From the NCBI GenBank assembly GCA_033296885.1, contig MU863875.1, positions 372,001 to 436,000 of the forward strand: a stretch of DNA of 64,000 nt. The letters are read 5' to 3'. Below, piece by piece: positions 10,546-24,800 of the stretch (position 1 is its first letter; each line of letters begins with the position of its first letter). A program made the translations under genes and the position numbers. The notes under the pieces were generated by a model that did no database searches, was not told the DNA's origin, and saw only the letters and a list, made by a program, of their open reading frames with translations. The stretch comes from Triangularia verruculosa. Taxonomy: Eukaryota > Ascomycota > Sordariomycetes > Sordariales > Podosporaceae.

Positions 10546-12800
10546 TTTCTCTTTCCGTTCTTCGATGGTTCAGTCTTTTTCTTTCCGAGCCCTCAGATCC
10601 GGTGCGCGGTCAAAGAAAAAAGGTCAAAGGCCTTGTCTGACCGTTTTCCCACTTTGTTCCCTCTTCTGGTCCTTATAAGCTAACAGCTGCCTTTCCTCTG
10701 TTTTCGCCTCCCTTTCTTGGTGGTGGTGGTGGTGTGGGGGTGATAAGCTCGTCCAGGGAAGCCCCAGGCAGTGTCAGCTTTCCCCTCACGGAAAAGAACC
10801 AGAATCACAAGCTTTCAGTGGCGATGATTATCAGGTGCGATGATGTCGACTTGGTTAACAGACTTCGGGCAGGTACCCTTGTTCTTCTTTCGGAGGAGGC
10901 GTCCGGGAGTCGTCGTTTTTTCGCCTTTATCTTTCTCCCTTCTCCTCTTTTTTCTTTTCTCAATCGAGAATTATTAATTGCAACACTCCGTGGAACAACT
11001 TCAAACGAATGAGCTGGTTGGAGGAGCGGTTATTAAAGTGGCCGTTGATCAAAGGGCGTTGAACCGAGACGGAGAGGAGCGAAGGGGCGTCCAGCGCTGT
11101 ATCTGGTGTTTTTGCAGCAAAGGCGGTTGGGTGGGGTGTCGATGACGAGAGGGAGAGAGAGCGTGAGGTGCGCCTGAGAAGAGTTGCAAGCTGAACCTCT
11201 TCCCAAAAAAAAAAGATCGAGTCGACTGGTGAAGAAGGGAAAACGGCGTATTGATGAAGACCGAAAAAAGCCCAGTGCTTCTCTTCGCTATGGCAACGAT
11301 GAATATTATTTGGCCTTTAGGGGCCGGATGGTGTCAGCTGGACGGGCAACGGAACGAAAAACAACAAAGCTAGTCATCAACGCATCGACAACCATAAACA
11401 AAAGATCAATCGAGCAAAGAACCGTCCGTTGTTGCGACAAAAGAGGACGAAAATGGTCACACACACCAAGGGAAGGGTGGTAGGGGGGAAAAGTTAAGAT
11501 GACGGCGGGTCAAAGCCAAAATTTCTTCTCGTCACCCCTTTCGCATATATAAAAACCCCGTGACGAAGTATATGTCGAGCAAAAGGGCAATGTGTGTATG
11601 TGTGTGTGTGTGTGATGTGTATGTGGAGGGGGGCCCCGGCGGAGGATGAGGAGGGGGCTGGTGGTGTCTTATGAAGGTTCAGACCGGCTTCATCGACCAA
11701 GCAATGCACACACCACCTCTCACTCAACTCACTTCAGTACTTGCACCACCACACTGTATGGAGAAAGCGAGCAAAGTGAGAGAAAAAAGCTTAGAAGTGC
11801 CAAACTTGGAGCACTGACACTAGCCTAGGGAAATCTCCGCCCACGTTGTAAAATGAAAAGAAGGCAGACGGGAAGGCCGGCGCTGATAGGCCAGGGACTG
11901 GGGAGGGGCGGGGGGACGGGGGTGAGACTATGGGGTGGGCAGAGAGGGAGACAGACGTTGGAGTCTGGATGAGGTGGAAAGGTGGAGAAAGAAATGCTAG
12001 CATGGACGAGGGCGGGGGGGGGGTCGGGGGGCTAGCCAAGAGGAAAAGTATTCCGTACCTTTTTTTCGAGGCCTGTTCTGGTGCTACCCTGCTGCAGTAG
12101 GGCGACCGACGGTGCGAGTAAGGCAGGGAGCTAGTTCGGCAGGTTGGCCGTTCCACCTTTTTCTTTTTGGTTAGGGGAGGAGGGGGTGGGAGTGGTTGTG
12201 TCGGTTTCGAAAGTCAAAGCTGTTCGAGCCGGCGTGTGTTAAGTTTCCGAAACCAGCACCAGCATAAGGAAAAGGGAACAGCAGCAGCTGCGTGACTGGG
12301 GGAGGACCACCCACTGCAGATCGTCGACAGGCCAGAGAGACAGAAAGATACGAGTGACTTCTGCAGGTGCAGCAGCTTTTTCTCCTTTTGGCCCTATTCC
12401 CAAGCAAGCGATGCGAGACCGAGTGCCGAACGAAGGGATGTCAGGGGGGGAGGGGGGGGTCTTCGGGATGATTCTTAACCGTTGCTTGCTGTGAGTGGAG
12501 GGTCGTTTCTCCGTCTCTGTGGTTTTCTTGTGTGTATGTGTTTGTGTTTCTCCCTTTCTTAAAATATTTAAAGTTGGAGCTACCAACGGCGCGCTCGGGT
12601 TTTTGGTGGAACGGTTGACCTGCCAAAAAAGAAAAGATGGGCTGGCTGCTGTTTTCGCTGCTATTTTTCTCTCACTTCCTTTCTTTCTCTGAGCTGGCGC
12701 TTTTCTGTCGTTTCTTCTTACGGTTTCCCCAAGCTCCGAAATTGACCGAGACAGGCAGCGGGAACAGGCGCAAGCGAATTGTTGTCAGCCCTGTAGGAAA
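10546..12800 (-). promoter_or_regulatory. Long leader and promoter region of the C2H2 gene
   Basis: On the minus strand this region is strongly pyrimidine-rich (for example around 11140-11165, 12000-12030 and 12430-12460). It is the likely promoter plus a 5' leader of one kilobase or more. Several short minus-strand open frames (such as 11494-11727 and 11791-12156) could act as upstream ORFs but look compositional. Long leaders are usual for fungal developmental regulators. Confidence 0.45.
11591..11625. repeat. TG microsatellite
   Basis: This is a near-perfect TG dinucleotide tract with single A interruptions. Confidence 0.9.
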
Positions 12801-15800
12801 TTGACAGGGTTATTGCTGTCAACCTCAATTGTTCGTGGGCTCTTGGTTCCGATGTCGTTGCTGTGGTTGGGGTTTTGTTACACGCGCCCAAGGTCAGAAA
12901 ACTCGACCTTTGACGAGATGGAAAAAAATCAAGCTCCTTTCCTTTCTGTGGGAAGGGGTTTCTCGTGGGTTATGTATCCGCACAAGGGAAGCGACCCGAA
13001 CGTGGTCCCAGCGGGGGGAAAGTGAGTGGTGTTGGGTTGTTAGACGAGATTGGAACTAACGAACAGCTTCCGATTCTCGTCGACGCATGGGTACTGTACA
13101 ATGTAGAAGACCCTTGGTGGCGTCTGATGAGGCTATAAGATCGAGGTCACTATACCCTCGGGGATGGATCCAGAATGTGGGGAGAAAAGATGGGGAAGAT
13201 GGTCAACCGCCGTGGTTGATTGTTGCAAAGGACGGGCGGCAGGAAGTGAGCGAGTGTGCTCCTAGGAAACTGCAGCACTGCAACGTCGAGATATTTCTTT
13301 CCCTGTCCCGAGCCACAGTAGCAGTGGTCGGTATGAAGAGGGACACGGGACTGTCTGGTGGAGGTGGATGCCCGAGCACACAACTAATACAGCTCGCTGG
13401 AGGTGCTCTCCTGATGCTGCGTGTTGCCACTATACAACCTTGATCTAGACTGGTTCAGACAGCGGTCCAGACGTGCTCCGGCGATCTCGTTGCGGACCTG
13501 CTGCGCTGCTCGGGTTCGTCAAGATGGGGAGTGGTATCCTCTGTTGGAACAGGAATAGCGCTTCCTTTGAAGAGGGATCAGGGAGATGACCCGCGTGGCC
13601 GAGCGACCGTGATGCTGCGTCTGTCTGCGAGCGCAGCACAGGAGCACACGCGGTTGACGCAAGAAGCCCCCCGATAATTACACAACTCAACCTGCAGACT
13701 TCGTCCGGGCGCAGGTCTAGAGGAAGTCAGGTGGTCAGGGGCGGCAGCGAGAGGCACCTCTTGCTGCGCAACGTGTTTTTGGCTTGTAAACTGGAGAAAT
13801 CTGGCGACGACCGTAGCATTCGTGGTATCTCGCTCCAACGTTGGCGTGTGCCGGAGCGAGTCAAGGTAAAGAGGTAGGTAAAAAGAAGGTGAGGATTGCT
13901 TTGCTCTTGGTTAGATGTATACCCGTCCCAGACATACATATAAATCTAGAGAACCGTCGGATATGATATTATTATACGGGTAATAATGACAGATGATAAC
14001 AAAAAAGCGGCAGAAATCACAGTGCCGACCGATGGGTGTGCCGCGTGCCGTGTCTTGTTCTTGCTGCTCTGTTCCCTCTTCGCCGGCCGCAACAAGGAGA
14101 AGGGGACGGGACGAGTACGAAGAAGTGGTGGAAGGCTGGCTGGGACGGCTCCCCCAGCTGTACCAAGCTCTCACCTCAGGTGGCCGTACCATAGAGTGAG
14201 CTTCTCTCCAGTGCCCAGGGTACGGGTTGGTGACTGGAAGCAGCTTGCTGTTGGGGATCACCAGTGACGGAACCCCGGCCAAAGTGCCCTGTCTTTTTCT
14301 TTTTGAGAGCTCAGTCATCCCTTTCCAACCCCCTCCCCCCTTGGGAGTGCAGTCTTGCCCTGGGTGCTGGCCCGCAGCGTTGCTTTTTACCCAAGCTTTC
14401 CTCGAAACGGCAAGAGACCGACGCCGCTCTCGTCCCAAAGAGGAGTCCTTGGGGCAGCTGAGTGTATTGAACAGGCAAAGTCAGGTACAGAGATTGCCTG
14501 CGGGCCCTGCAGGAAGCGTGCAGCAGCTGGCAGCTACGGAGAAAAAAAAAAAGGGAAACATACTATGTATGATACGGGTGAAAAGCAAAAGGAAGAGGAG
14601 GGGAGGCGGTCGCCATCAAACCTCGCTTCACCTCGTTGGCGTCGGTCGCGTCAGTCTTACCCCCTGCTAGAACCACTGTCCCTGTCCATCGCGGGGCATT
14701 TCCAATAACCTTGACAAAACCTTGACAATCGCTTTGTGATGCCTGCCTGCCGGGGACAGGGAAGTGAGGTCTTCCGTCCCGAAGGTATCGATGTACACGT
14801 GGAGACGTCGATATCGTATCGATCCTATCCATGATAGGTATCCCACTCTCTCTTGTCAGTATGATACTGAGAACACGGCAAGGAGCGAGAAACCACACAC
14901 GGCATCGTCCTCCGCTTCAGAGGACCTCCCTCTCCGCATCCAGTCGGGTGGAGTCCCTTCACAGTTTGGTAGCCCGCACCCCATTCGCCGTCAGACCCCC
15001 GGCCATGCTCCAAATCGCACGGACAATTATGGCACTTGCACCGCATGCCCCACTGCCCAGAATGTCACCCGTCACACTCCAAGAGGTACCTGTAACGGCC
15101 ACCAGAACCCTAATCGAGACCTTACCGGCTTGGAGAGTTCCCCGCGGAAGAGGTGCGAAGCGAGGTCGACCATGGATGCTACCGTTGCAGTGTAGGTGGG
15201 GGGGAAAATGAGAGAGAGAAAGGGTGCTTGCCCTGGACACTTGACCCGAAGGGAACTCGACAAAAGGAGGAGGAGGAGGAGGAGGAGGATTGCACTGCGA
15301 TGCGAAGCATGGAGCGTTCTGTGGACCATTGGACATGGGCCCGAGATGCTGGATTGTGTGGTTTGTGCTTGTTGATGCCTCCCGTTATCAGCCGCGCGAA
15401 CACAGATAGATATGTGAGATGTGTTTGTGAGATGTGAGCGATGATGCGAGTCGGCCCGCAGGGTGGGTTAAGGGCCTTATGCCAACAAGGAACCTGCCTG
15501 CGGGCTCGATAGTGTTATTATCCGTAGTGCTTCGCACATCAACAGGAAACAGATTGATTGATGAGAGGCCGGCACCTGTTTCTTACTGCCGACGACGAAC
15601 CCAATTCCCGGTCTCAGGTCTTGTTACACCAGCCTCACCCTTCGCCCTTGGAAAGCCCTCGGTCCGGCTTCGCTGTGGACACACAATTTACTGGGAGCGT
15701 GTAGGCTATGTGATGGTTTTGTACAGTACTGCGGAAAGAGCAAGTGTGTGTCTGCAGTAGCACGTCTAGAGGCCGCCCTAGAATGCGACTATACGATGCA

Positions 15801-18800
15801 ACCGCGTTGAACTTGTCACGAGAACCCCAAATCTTGCAGCAGGCCGTCACAGTCGAGTGCGAGCAAAGGTGAGGGGCCGAGTCCACACAAGAAACCTGAA
15901 AAGGCAAGGGAGCCAGACGGTGACGAGAAAATCCCTAACCGGCAGCCCGGCGGCTTCGGAGCCAAAAAGAATCTCAACGATGCTTGTTGCTTTTTCCTTG
16001 TTGGTTAATTCTAGGGGGATAGGAAAGAGCTTGTCGCAGACCCCTGCCGGCTAGCTCAGCTTCCCAGGCGAGATGCCCTACCCAAGAGATCAACAACTCG
16101 AAATGCCGACAACGGTTTAGCTATTCCCTACCCGCTACAAGTACAGCATGACGCGGGAGCGAGAATTGGAGAAAGAGAAGCAATTGATTGTCCAGAGAGA
16201 AAGGGATGGACGAAATTGGACCAATTGTCGCTGCGTGTCTCTAATGCAAGAAGCCCCAACGTCTCACATATGATGACAGTCGGGGCCATCGGACGTCGGC
16301 CGCCGGCGCCTTTCATCCCTTCTCCACGCCTGCCGAGACACTTTTCCACCTCACCTGGATGGTGGCTTCTCACCATCAACGTCGGTGTGAGGGGAATATG
16401 GCGCCGTTAGGTTTATTGAGAGCCGTGGTCCTACGCTATAATGACCGCAAATCCACAGGGACAGGCTTGTGTAATCGGTCCTCGTCAAAACTGGCAAAAG
16501 CTGGCTGGCCAGACTCAGAAGCGAGAAACAAATGCTACAAACGAAACATTCAATTCACTGATTTCGATTGTGAGACTCTCCGAAGGCGCTTCGAACCGTC
16601 TTGTCTCTATCCTCCCGGGTTGGCTGTTTCGATCCGTGTCTTGATCCTGTCGTTGCCCGGGGTTAAAGGGTTTATGCCGTGCTCTTTTGTTTTATCAAGG
16701 TTGATGCCGATCATGCTATGCATAAAAGACAGTGTTCGAAAAGTCGTGATATATTAGCCTCTGATATTACCGTGAGAGCGGCCGGTCGAGAAACGCCTGT
16801 GACGGCCGCGGCAGAAGGCTAAAGTGAAATGGTTTGTCCCAGTGGTTGATGTATTCTGTGTTTCACAAACATCAAGCCATGATGGGAGTTGGTGAACATC
16901 AGAGTGCGCCGGCACGAGAGCGGAGGGGAGATTAGCTAGGCGGTGAGGATCTTGGACAGCCTCCCTAGTCATCGTTAGTCGTATCGATGGGTCGATCGGA
17001 TACGTGCTTTGCCTTTGGCGAATATCCGCCTGATGAAGCATTGCAGGAGCTGGATCGTCTCCATAGGCACTAGTGAGAGGTGATGATCCCAGAGTTGCAC
17101 CAACCCCGCCCGCGATTATAGCAATGAAGAGCCTCCAGCCAATATTGCAAGAGGGTGTTACGGATATCCAGGGGCCATCGTGCATGCCGGCCGGTCAGCG
17201 AGGCCTGGCCAGGCTGGCCTCGTGTCCCGTCATTGACTCTTGGCCAACAGGAATTGCTAGTTTTTCTAGTGTACCAAACTGCGGAAAGCTTCTGTCTTTC
17301 GGCGATATTGCAGCGATACTTGTGCTATAACCTTGTTGATAGTGGTCGTTGTCAGGTAAGCTTGCGCGTCATCGTTTCGTTGTCCACGGCTGAGAAATCC
17401 CAGCTTCTCTTCAAGCAAGAAATGCCATCACCGATATGTGGGACATGCGTGACAGTCGAACTCATGGCTGGTGTGTTTGAAGAGCTGGCTGAGATGGACA
17501 AATCTGTCGAGAGGCTGAAGGGACAGCATCATCTTGGGGGTCTAGCGGCTCCAGAAGGGGGCTTGGCTGAGAAGCTAAGGGCTCAGACCACTGAACCAGG
17601 AACCAATGTCGAAAAGCTTTCCGTGCTGTATACACTCGATGACGATTGGCCGATGCTGGAAAATCGCAGCAGTGCATTTTGTGCATGAGCTATTGGGCTT
17701 CCCATTGGCGGAAAAGGAGGCTCGCAACAACTTCATTAACAGGAGCAAGAACCTTGAATTGATCTTTGAGTGTTGATCCCGTCTGACTAGGGTTCCCCAG
17801 ATTCTCAACTCTTGGGATGGCAACGCAGACGGCCAGATAATGTGCCGCGGAAGTGGGTTTGCACACCTGCTGTGGGAAGCAATATACACGATATGCCGTA
17901 GGTGTATTGTGCAAATTTCGAACCGTGAAAACGATGCTGAGGTCTGTGTGCCCTGCCAGAAAGCCAGTATCTCAACCCAATGGCCAGAAGGTGGGCTGCC
18001 GCTACCAGAGAGCTGAAACAGGTGGTTCTTCCAATACCATTGTGGCGTTTCCAGATGTTGCACCGCATCGCATGAGAAGGGACTGGATGTGCGCGGTGGC
18101 CGAGTTTAGGCATAACGCAGTCCTGGAGATGGAAACTGGTGGTTTTGCGGGGAAGCGACACCCCAAAGCAACGGCGGGTGGCTGAAGACGGAATGCATCG
18201 AGGGGACACCGGTCGCGGGACGGCTCGGATGCCGGTCGAGGTCGCTGTTGTGGTGATGAGGAGGGGCAGGGCGATGTGGCTCGAGCGTTTCGAGGAACGG
18301 AGGCCGGAAGGGCTTATGCTCAACCGGCCTCTAAAATCAGCAAAGGAGGAGCCGCCGTGACATCGTTTCGCTTGAATACCGAAGGCTTCGGCGGGGAGAC
18401 GAAGGCAAGGCCACCGGCCGGCGAACTGGCTTGCGGGGAGGGTTCACATGACGGTGAGGCGGCAGAGAATGGTGGATGGCCTGAAGGTGTGACAATATCT
18501 GGAAAGTGTGGGGTCGAGCTTGGTTTCCTGTTGGGGAATCCCCTCAAAGCTGCAGACACGGCTCGTAGCGTGACCAGCCATCAAAAGCCTGCTCTCACCG
18601 CATCGAAGCCTCGCTGCAGCAAGAGATTGGACGCAGCAAGTGCAGCACAGGTGGGCGAAGCGAATGACGTTGAGTGCTGTTTCGATCAAGTCAAGCCGCC
18701 GTGGGTTGGGGGAATTGAGTCCAAGCTTTGTTCGCTTGCGGCAAACGGCGGCTGCTCGCGCTTGTCAGATGTCAATCCGAGACAATTCACGGTATCCCAT

Positions 18801-21800
18801 ATCCCAGGCCATTACGCGGCTTCCTCTCTGGGACCTCGCTGTCTCCACGTTTTCGCCCTTTTTGATCAAGATCTGTTGTGCAAAGAATCTCCTGCTCCAA
18901 GCCTGAGCGCGGCCGCTATTCTGATGGGCAGACAGATGTCTGTGCGCGGCAGGTTTGGTGGGCTGCCCTGAAGGTTGATTGGCCGCTGCACACCATCACC
19001 ATGGACGATGGCGGGGTGAACAGGGTTGTCATCGCTGTGCTTTGCAACCCTTAATGAACCGACAGGGATGGACCGCCTTCTGGAGAGAGGACATGCCGTC
19101 TTCACCTCGATATCAACCTAGTGTAAGGGGACCACGGCAGCGAGAGGATGAGTTGGCCAGCTCATGCGGCCAGTCTGTGAGAAGTGTTCCGTCTCTACAG
19201 TCAACGTCGACACGGAATATGCGCATGCAAATGTACCCCAGACGAAGGTGCCGTTTTGGTGCCATGGAAGTGTCTTTACGCTCTGATATCTTCAAGTCAG
19301 AAACAACGCTAGTGTTGTGCAGTATACATACATAGGCATCATATTTGATAGCCATGATGACCTCAACATCACTGCATGTATCCTGCTACTCTCGTATGTA
19401 CCTTGGGGTGTGTGTCAGGGGCTGGAAAAGCAGGTATCCGATGCACTATGTTCATGGATGACTGTCTGTGGACACAGGTGGGCGTAGGATGGCATGTTAC
19501 GATGCGCAAACCCTTTCTCATTTACCTACGCTCTCTTCACCCCCAGACATGAACTGCGGGAAGGGTCCTGAGGCCCGTGTCAGGGCGGGAGGAAAGAGAC
19601 GTTGGCTCCCATCCGTTGCTCTATTGCCCCTCCCCCGCATTCTGACCTTGTATGGTGCAACTCTGGCGGCGAACCTGTCGAGTTGAGAGTTCGGTCCTTG
19701 ACATCTACGACGCAACGCCTTGTTGCTATTTCTCGACTGATGCGACTTCGACACGGCAGGTCTTGACCAATATGTGTCCCGGGTGCAGATCGACAGACAA
19801 GTTTGGCAGGAGTTCGTGAAGCCATCTGCAAAGCACTGGCCCATTGATCCGAGCACAGCTCAATTCCTACCACGAAGCATTTCCGTCATGGTATCGTCCT
19901 TCACCAACCACTAACAACAAGCAAAGAGTGGGGTGAAGCGGACGGATAGTCGTTGGATGTGGGGTCTATGGGGGGTGGATGACATCGCGTTGTCGCTAGC
20001 CCAGCCAAGTGACGAGGGAATCAATTGCTTTCCTGGTCACCTGGTGGCATCGAATTCAGACTCTTGTTTGGACTCGCCGTGTTGACCCAACAGCTATGCC
20101 AGTATGAAAAATGCTCAAGGAAAGAGACAGGGAGGAGTTTTGGTGTCGGGGTGATCTGATACGATAGGGCGGGGCGATCTCTGCAGGGATAAAACGTGGC
20201 TGCACGTGGAAGACAACTCCTCCCTCGCCTGTCGAGATGTCCAATAGGAAACGGTTATCTCATCACTTGATCTGAAACCGAGTCGAAACAGAAAACATCT
20301 CAACCCCACCTCGCTTTCCTTTACACAGGACTGACGGGTTGGGCTCGTGGTAGGCAGGAGTAAAGAGAGAAAAGTATAGGCTGACAGTGCACAGAAGAAT
20401 GCCATGCATGCTCGATTCTTCGCAGTCCAAACCCGGCCAGCCAATTATATGATTTGGGAGTGTCTATTTCTTAATCATCGCAAGACTGCACAGACCAGGC
20501 GTTCGCAGCTTTCGCTATGGCCATTTCAATCGCCAAAAAGAGGTGAGCCGGCGACCGATCCTAATGTTGCGAGAAAATGCAAGCAATTCGGGTCAATGCC
20601 ATTCTGCAAGTAATGCAATGCAGGGCTCCATGGCCAACTACAACTCAACCCATCATGATCCCATCCTATCTCCGGCTGGCAACAGGATATGACTGCAAAT
20701 CCGGCAGGCTCGGTTTTGACCATATCTCGAGACGATGTTATTTGACCGCCTTCCAAAAGCCCCATCGAGGCTGCGGCGAGACCCTCTGTGCCTCCTCACC
20801 TGTGCATTTTCTTTTTGATTTGTCGAGTGTTTCCAGACCCGGCAGTCCTCCCGGTTGGCAACCAAGGGTCCGCCATTCCCTGCCAATATCTTCCCGTTGC
20901 TATGCCTCTGCATGCAGCGAGGATTGATCATGCTTGCGAAATGCGGTGTTTCTTTGCAGTTGGTTCATCACCAACTCATCAGTCATCACAGCCTCCACCA
21001 TCGATACGAGTGGGTATCAAACAAACAGAAAATCCTATCACTGTCGTTGGCTTGAGACCTCCCTGTCACGACGATTAACGAGATCGGTCAACTTGGCTGA
21101 TAAAGGGGAAAGGTGGTGGGCTCCACTAGGTAGACGGAATGCATCTGGATCTCGGGGAGGCGAACATCGTACGACTCCGATATTGGTCACCGTCTCGCCG
21201 TAGACGGACCGGCTGCGGGCTGGCATTCAACAGTGGTTCCCCCGGTTCTATCCCGAGTTGACTCTCTAGGTCAGCCAGCCGTCGGCAGTCTAGTTCTGCG
21301 AAGATCCGAAGGAGAGGCTCATCTTTCCAACCACCGCAAGATTCCCGAATTGTCCGTGTGTGGCACAGTTGGCACGTATTGAACCAATGTTGGTGACCCG
21401 GGAAAAGGAGCAACGCTTCCCCGGAATATTGCAAAATGCTGACTGATCGATCGTCGCCGCAAGTCCACGGCGTAACGACGAAAGTTAGCACCAGATCCGG
21501 ACATATTCAAATTGGACATCACAGTGGCATCGTCTCGACGACGAGGGGCTCATCACGGTGACAAAGAACTCAACCTGAAGACGATACACACAAGACGCAG
21601 GCAGAGCAAGAGCCGGTCTGATGAGTGGCAGGCCGTACTGGACCTGCGTGGATGGTGAGCCCTAAAGTCTCAGTTGTGTGACAAGAAAGAAGCGTTTCTT
21701 TGGGTGGGTGCAACGTTGTCTTACACGCGATTGGCTGACAGGCGCAACCTGCTGCACAGACCACATCGGCTTTCATCTCATGTGGGGGTCCAGATCGTTC

Positions 21801-24800
21801 CTGCTTCATGTCCATGATCCAGAACCCTCTCCGCGGTATTTTCTGCCAGGAGCAAGTCGCAATGGTCCTTCCCTTTCGAGCCCATCGGATGCTCTGCAAA
21901 GGCTCACCGCTCCGACTCGGTCAGGAACGACTGAGGTTGACCAGGTCGATAAACAGGAATCCACATGCAGCTTCCCAGCTCCAAGCTTTCCCATTTGAGA
22001 AGGCGCACGCCTTCCTGCAGACCGGCACTTCCTCTTGATTTCCAGCTTCTTTCCCACCAGGAACGACCGGGCTTCCGGGATAGGAGCCGATCCCGCATTG
22101 CGCAGGTTTTGTTTCCAGACCTCAACCAAGCCCCACCGTCTTTCCCACTTTGGTCATTCAGGGGGTGGTTATCACACGCTTTTACCCCTCCATGACGGTA
22201 TGGCGGTCAGTCTGTGATGACTGGGCGGATGAGGGGCATATTCACATTTCACACCCTCCAACGGCCGGAGAATCAAACGCAGATCCAACCAACCAGCGAA
22301 AACCGGGATCGAAACGAGAGCCGGATGATGAGTCTATTTCCATTACACAGCCATGAGACCGACTTTTTACTGACAGGTCAATGCGAACGTGGTATTCCAT
22401 GCCTATCGGAGAATAGCGCATGCCTACTCAGCTTCTGCAAATCTCCCCTGCAGCGGTTCGTGGCGGACGGACTTGATCTCCTCGCTCTCGCATGCCGGCA
22501 AGGCACATATCACCACCATCAAGAGACTGGAGAAGGGTTGAAGGGTCTTGGATGGGTTCGTGATATTTGCTGCAGGTTGTTGGCGAGTGGTGCCCTCACT
22601 GTATCTGTTCTCGGACGACACAAGCCGATGTCGATCAATATTGGGACACGAGAAGCCCGAGAGCAACGAAGGAGAGGCTTGCGCTGCCATGACCAGAGGG
22701 TTTGACAGTTCGGGAACGCTCCGCTAACGAGTGCCGAGCCCTATCAACCTCACTCACCGCCCCGTATTGTCGGCGCCACTAGGCTCAAGCTTGTCTTGTC
22801 TAGCTGGGCGTATTATGAAGCCTCCCGAGTACACAGGAGGGAGCCTTTGCTCCGTCTTCGGCGACTGTAAGTTGAAGATATCACGAGTGCCGGTCACCCG
22901 CATTCAAGATGTCGATATTCGGCTCAACTGGGATGTACCGCCATCCTATGGAGATGCACTTGGCCGCTCCTCGGGTCCCCGCATGGCATCCGCCTGGATG
23001 GTGTCTCGATGGTCGTTTTAAGGTTATCTGTTCCTCTAGCTCCATGCCGTGGAACAAATGAAGACCAATCTGGCCTCATGATCTCTTCTTCACGGCAACT
23101 GCAGCCACCGGCTACTGACCCTTGTCTATCTATGGGTTTCTTTGAGAGAGTCGGAACCGATACTCAGCTCTCGCGTAGAGGCGAGATGGCGGTGGGACAA
23201 GGTCTTAACAAAAACGCCTTCATCTCCAGGGAGGTCATACACGGCGTTGAGCATGCCGCGACTGTACACTATCAAAGTGGGACCAGACACCGGGTTTATC
23301 TCCAGCGAAGAGATGGAAGAAAATATTAACCATACGGTAATGTTAAATGCGTGGCTACCGTTTCTGATGGGTCATCTAACTATTGGCAAAGGCGGCGAGC
23401 AGGTTGTCTAACGGAAAGCCAGGGTCTCTTCAGCGAAGTTACAAAGCACCCGCCGGCAATACCGTTCAAGGTGGCGATACTAAGCACTTGGCTAGAGCGA
23501 GATGAGCCGTTCCTGCGGAATGGATCGGAGTCGGGTCAGGCATGTCCTCTAGTGGCTGCTCATTGAGCAACTCCAATGTGCAAATCTTCGCTCAGCCACC
23601 GCTACGCTGTCAGAGAAAGATGGCTTCATGGCCCCGGGAGCACTCGGGTCCCCTCCTCACAATTGACGAACTGTCGGGTCAGGGTCTGCGCTCTCGAGTG
23701 ACAGGCTTTGCTCCTGGTTTGGTGGCCCATCAATGATGGACGACGAGAAGCTGTTCAGCTTGGGGTCATTATCAGGCCGACGTTCGGAGCAACGTGCGCA
23801 ACAGAAGCTGTTCTTCGGAAAGAAAAACCTGCTTCTGGATTCCATGGCGGCAATTCCGAAAACCGGTGTCTTCTCACGATCGAAGCATGGTCTTGTGCTC
23901 CACTAGAACGAAAGATGGCCTCATCTCAATTCCGATTACCGAGAGACGGAGATGAGCTGCCAATGGTCATCTTCTCTCGAACTATGTGGGTTCGGGGCTG
24001 AAATTACATCCTCTGATGGTGAGCTCCACCACCGTGGTTGATGAGGCGAGCGTCGGTGGGACATGAAAAAGGACAATCAAGGATTCCCCAGACTTCATGG
24101 CACAGACATGTCCACAATAACCAGGAACTCCAGGACTTCATTGATCAGCGGGAGGTGTGCAGTCGACTTTCACGCCATCGATTGGTAAATTATCTTAGAT
24201 TTCGAGCAAGACATCATGAAATGGAAGAACTTCTGGAAGCCGAATCACCGAAAAGCAAAATCCCAGATCCAACAGCCTCATTGGAGCCTGGGCATGACAA
24301 GCACCTCACCGCTCCCTCGGGACTTGATCGACGCAAATTCCACACGGCCATGTAAGCTGTGATGACGGCTTCGCACGTGGCTTGGTCTTGGAGGATCCCG
24401 GGAACTTTTCTTTGTCAGGGCAGCGCCAGGAACGTGTCTGGGAATCGCTTCCATGCTCAACGGATACGAATTGGCTGCCTGACGGTATGTCATCTCTACC
24501 TTTGTAGGGACTTCGAAACCTGTTTCGCCCGGTCAATATTCCTTTCGGTGCAAAGTTCTTGAGTTTGAAACACATTCTCATCCAGATTGATACTAGTGTG
24601 GCATAGAACTTGATGCTTTTGGGAAGAAGCTGTTAACCGACCTGAGACATGCAGGTTGGGCTCAAGCTAGACCCAACGTGCCGAAACCAAGTCAGGCCAC
24701 ATCCCACCCGGCAGGATCCTCTTTTTGTCACTCACGAACTTCATCCTGGACGACCGGTGAGATAGTGGCTTCCTTGGAGTGGAAGGTCTGCGAAACAGCA

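Noticed and set aside
18276..18971. 231-codon plus frame in the gene desert
   Set aside because: No recognisable domain or clear start context, and composition is like the surrounding non-coding DNA.
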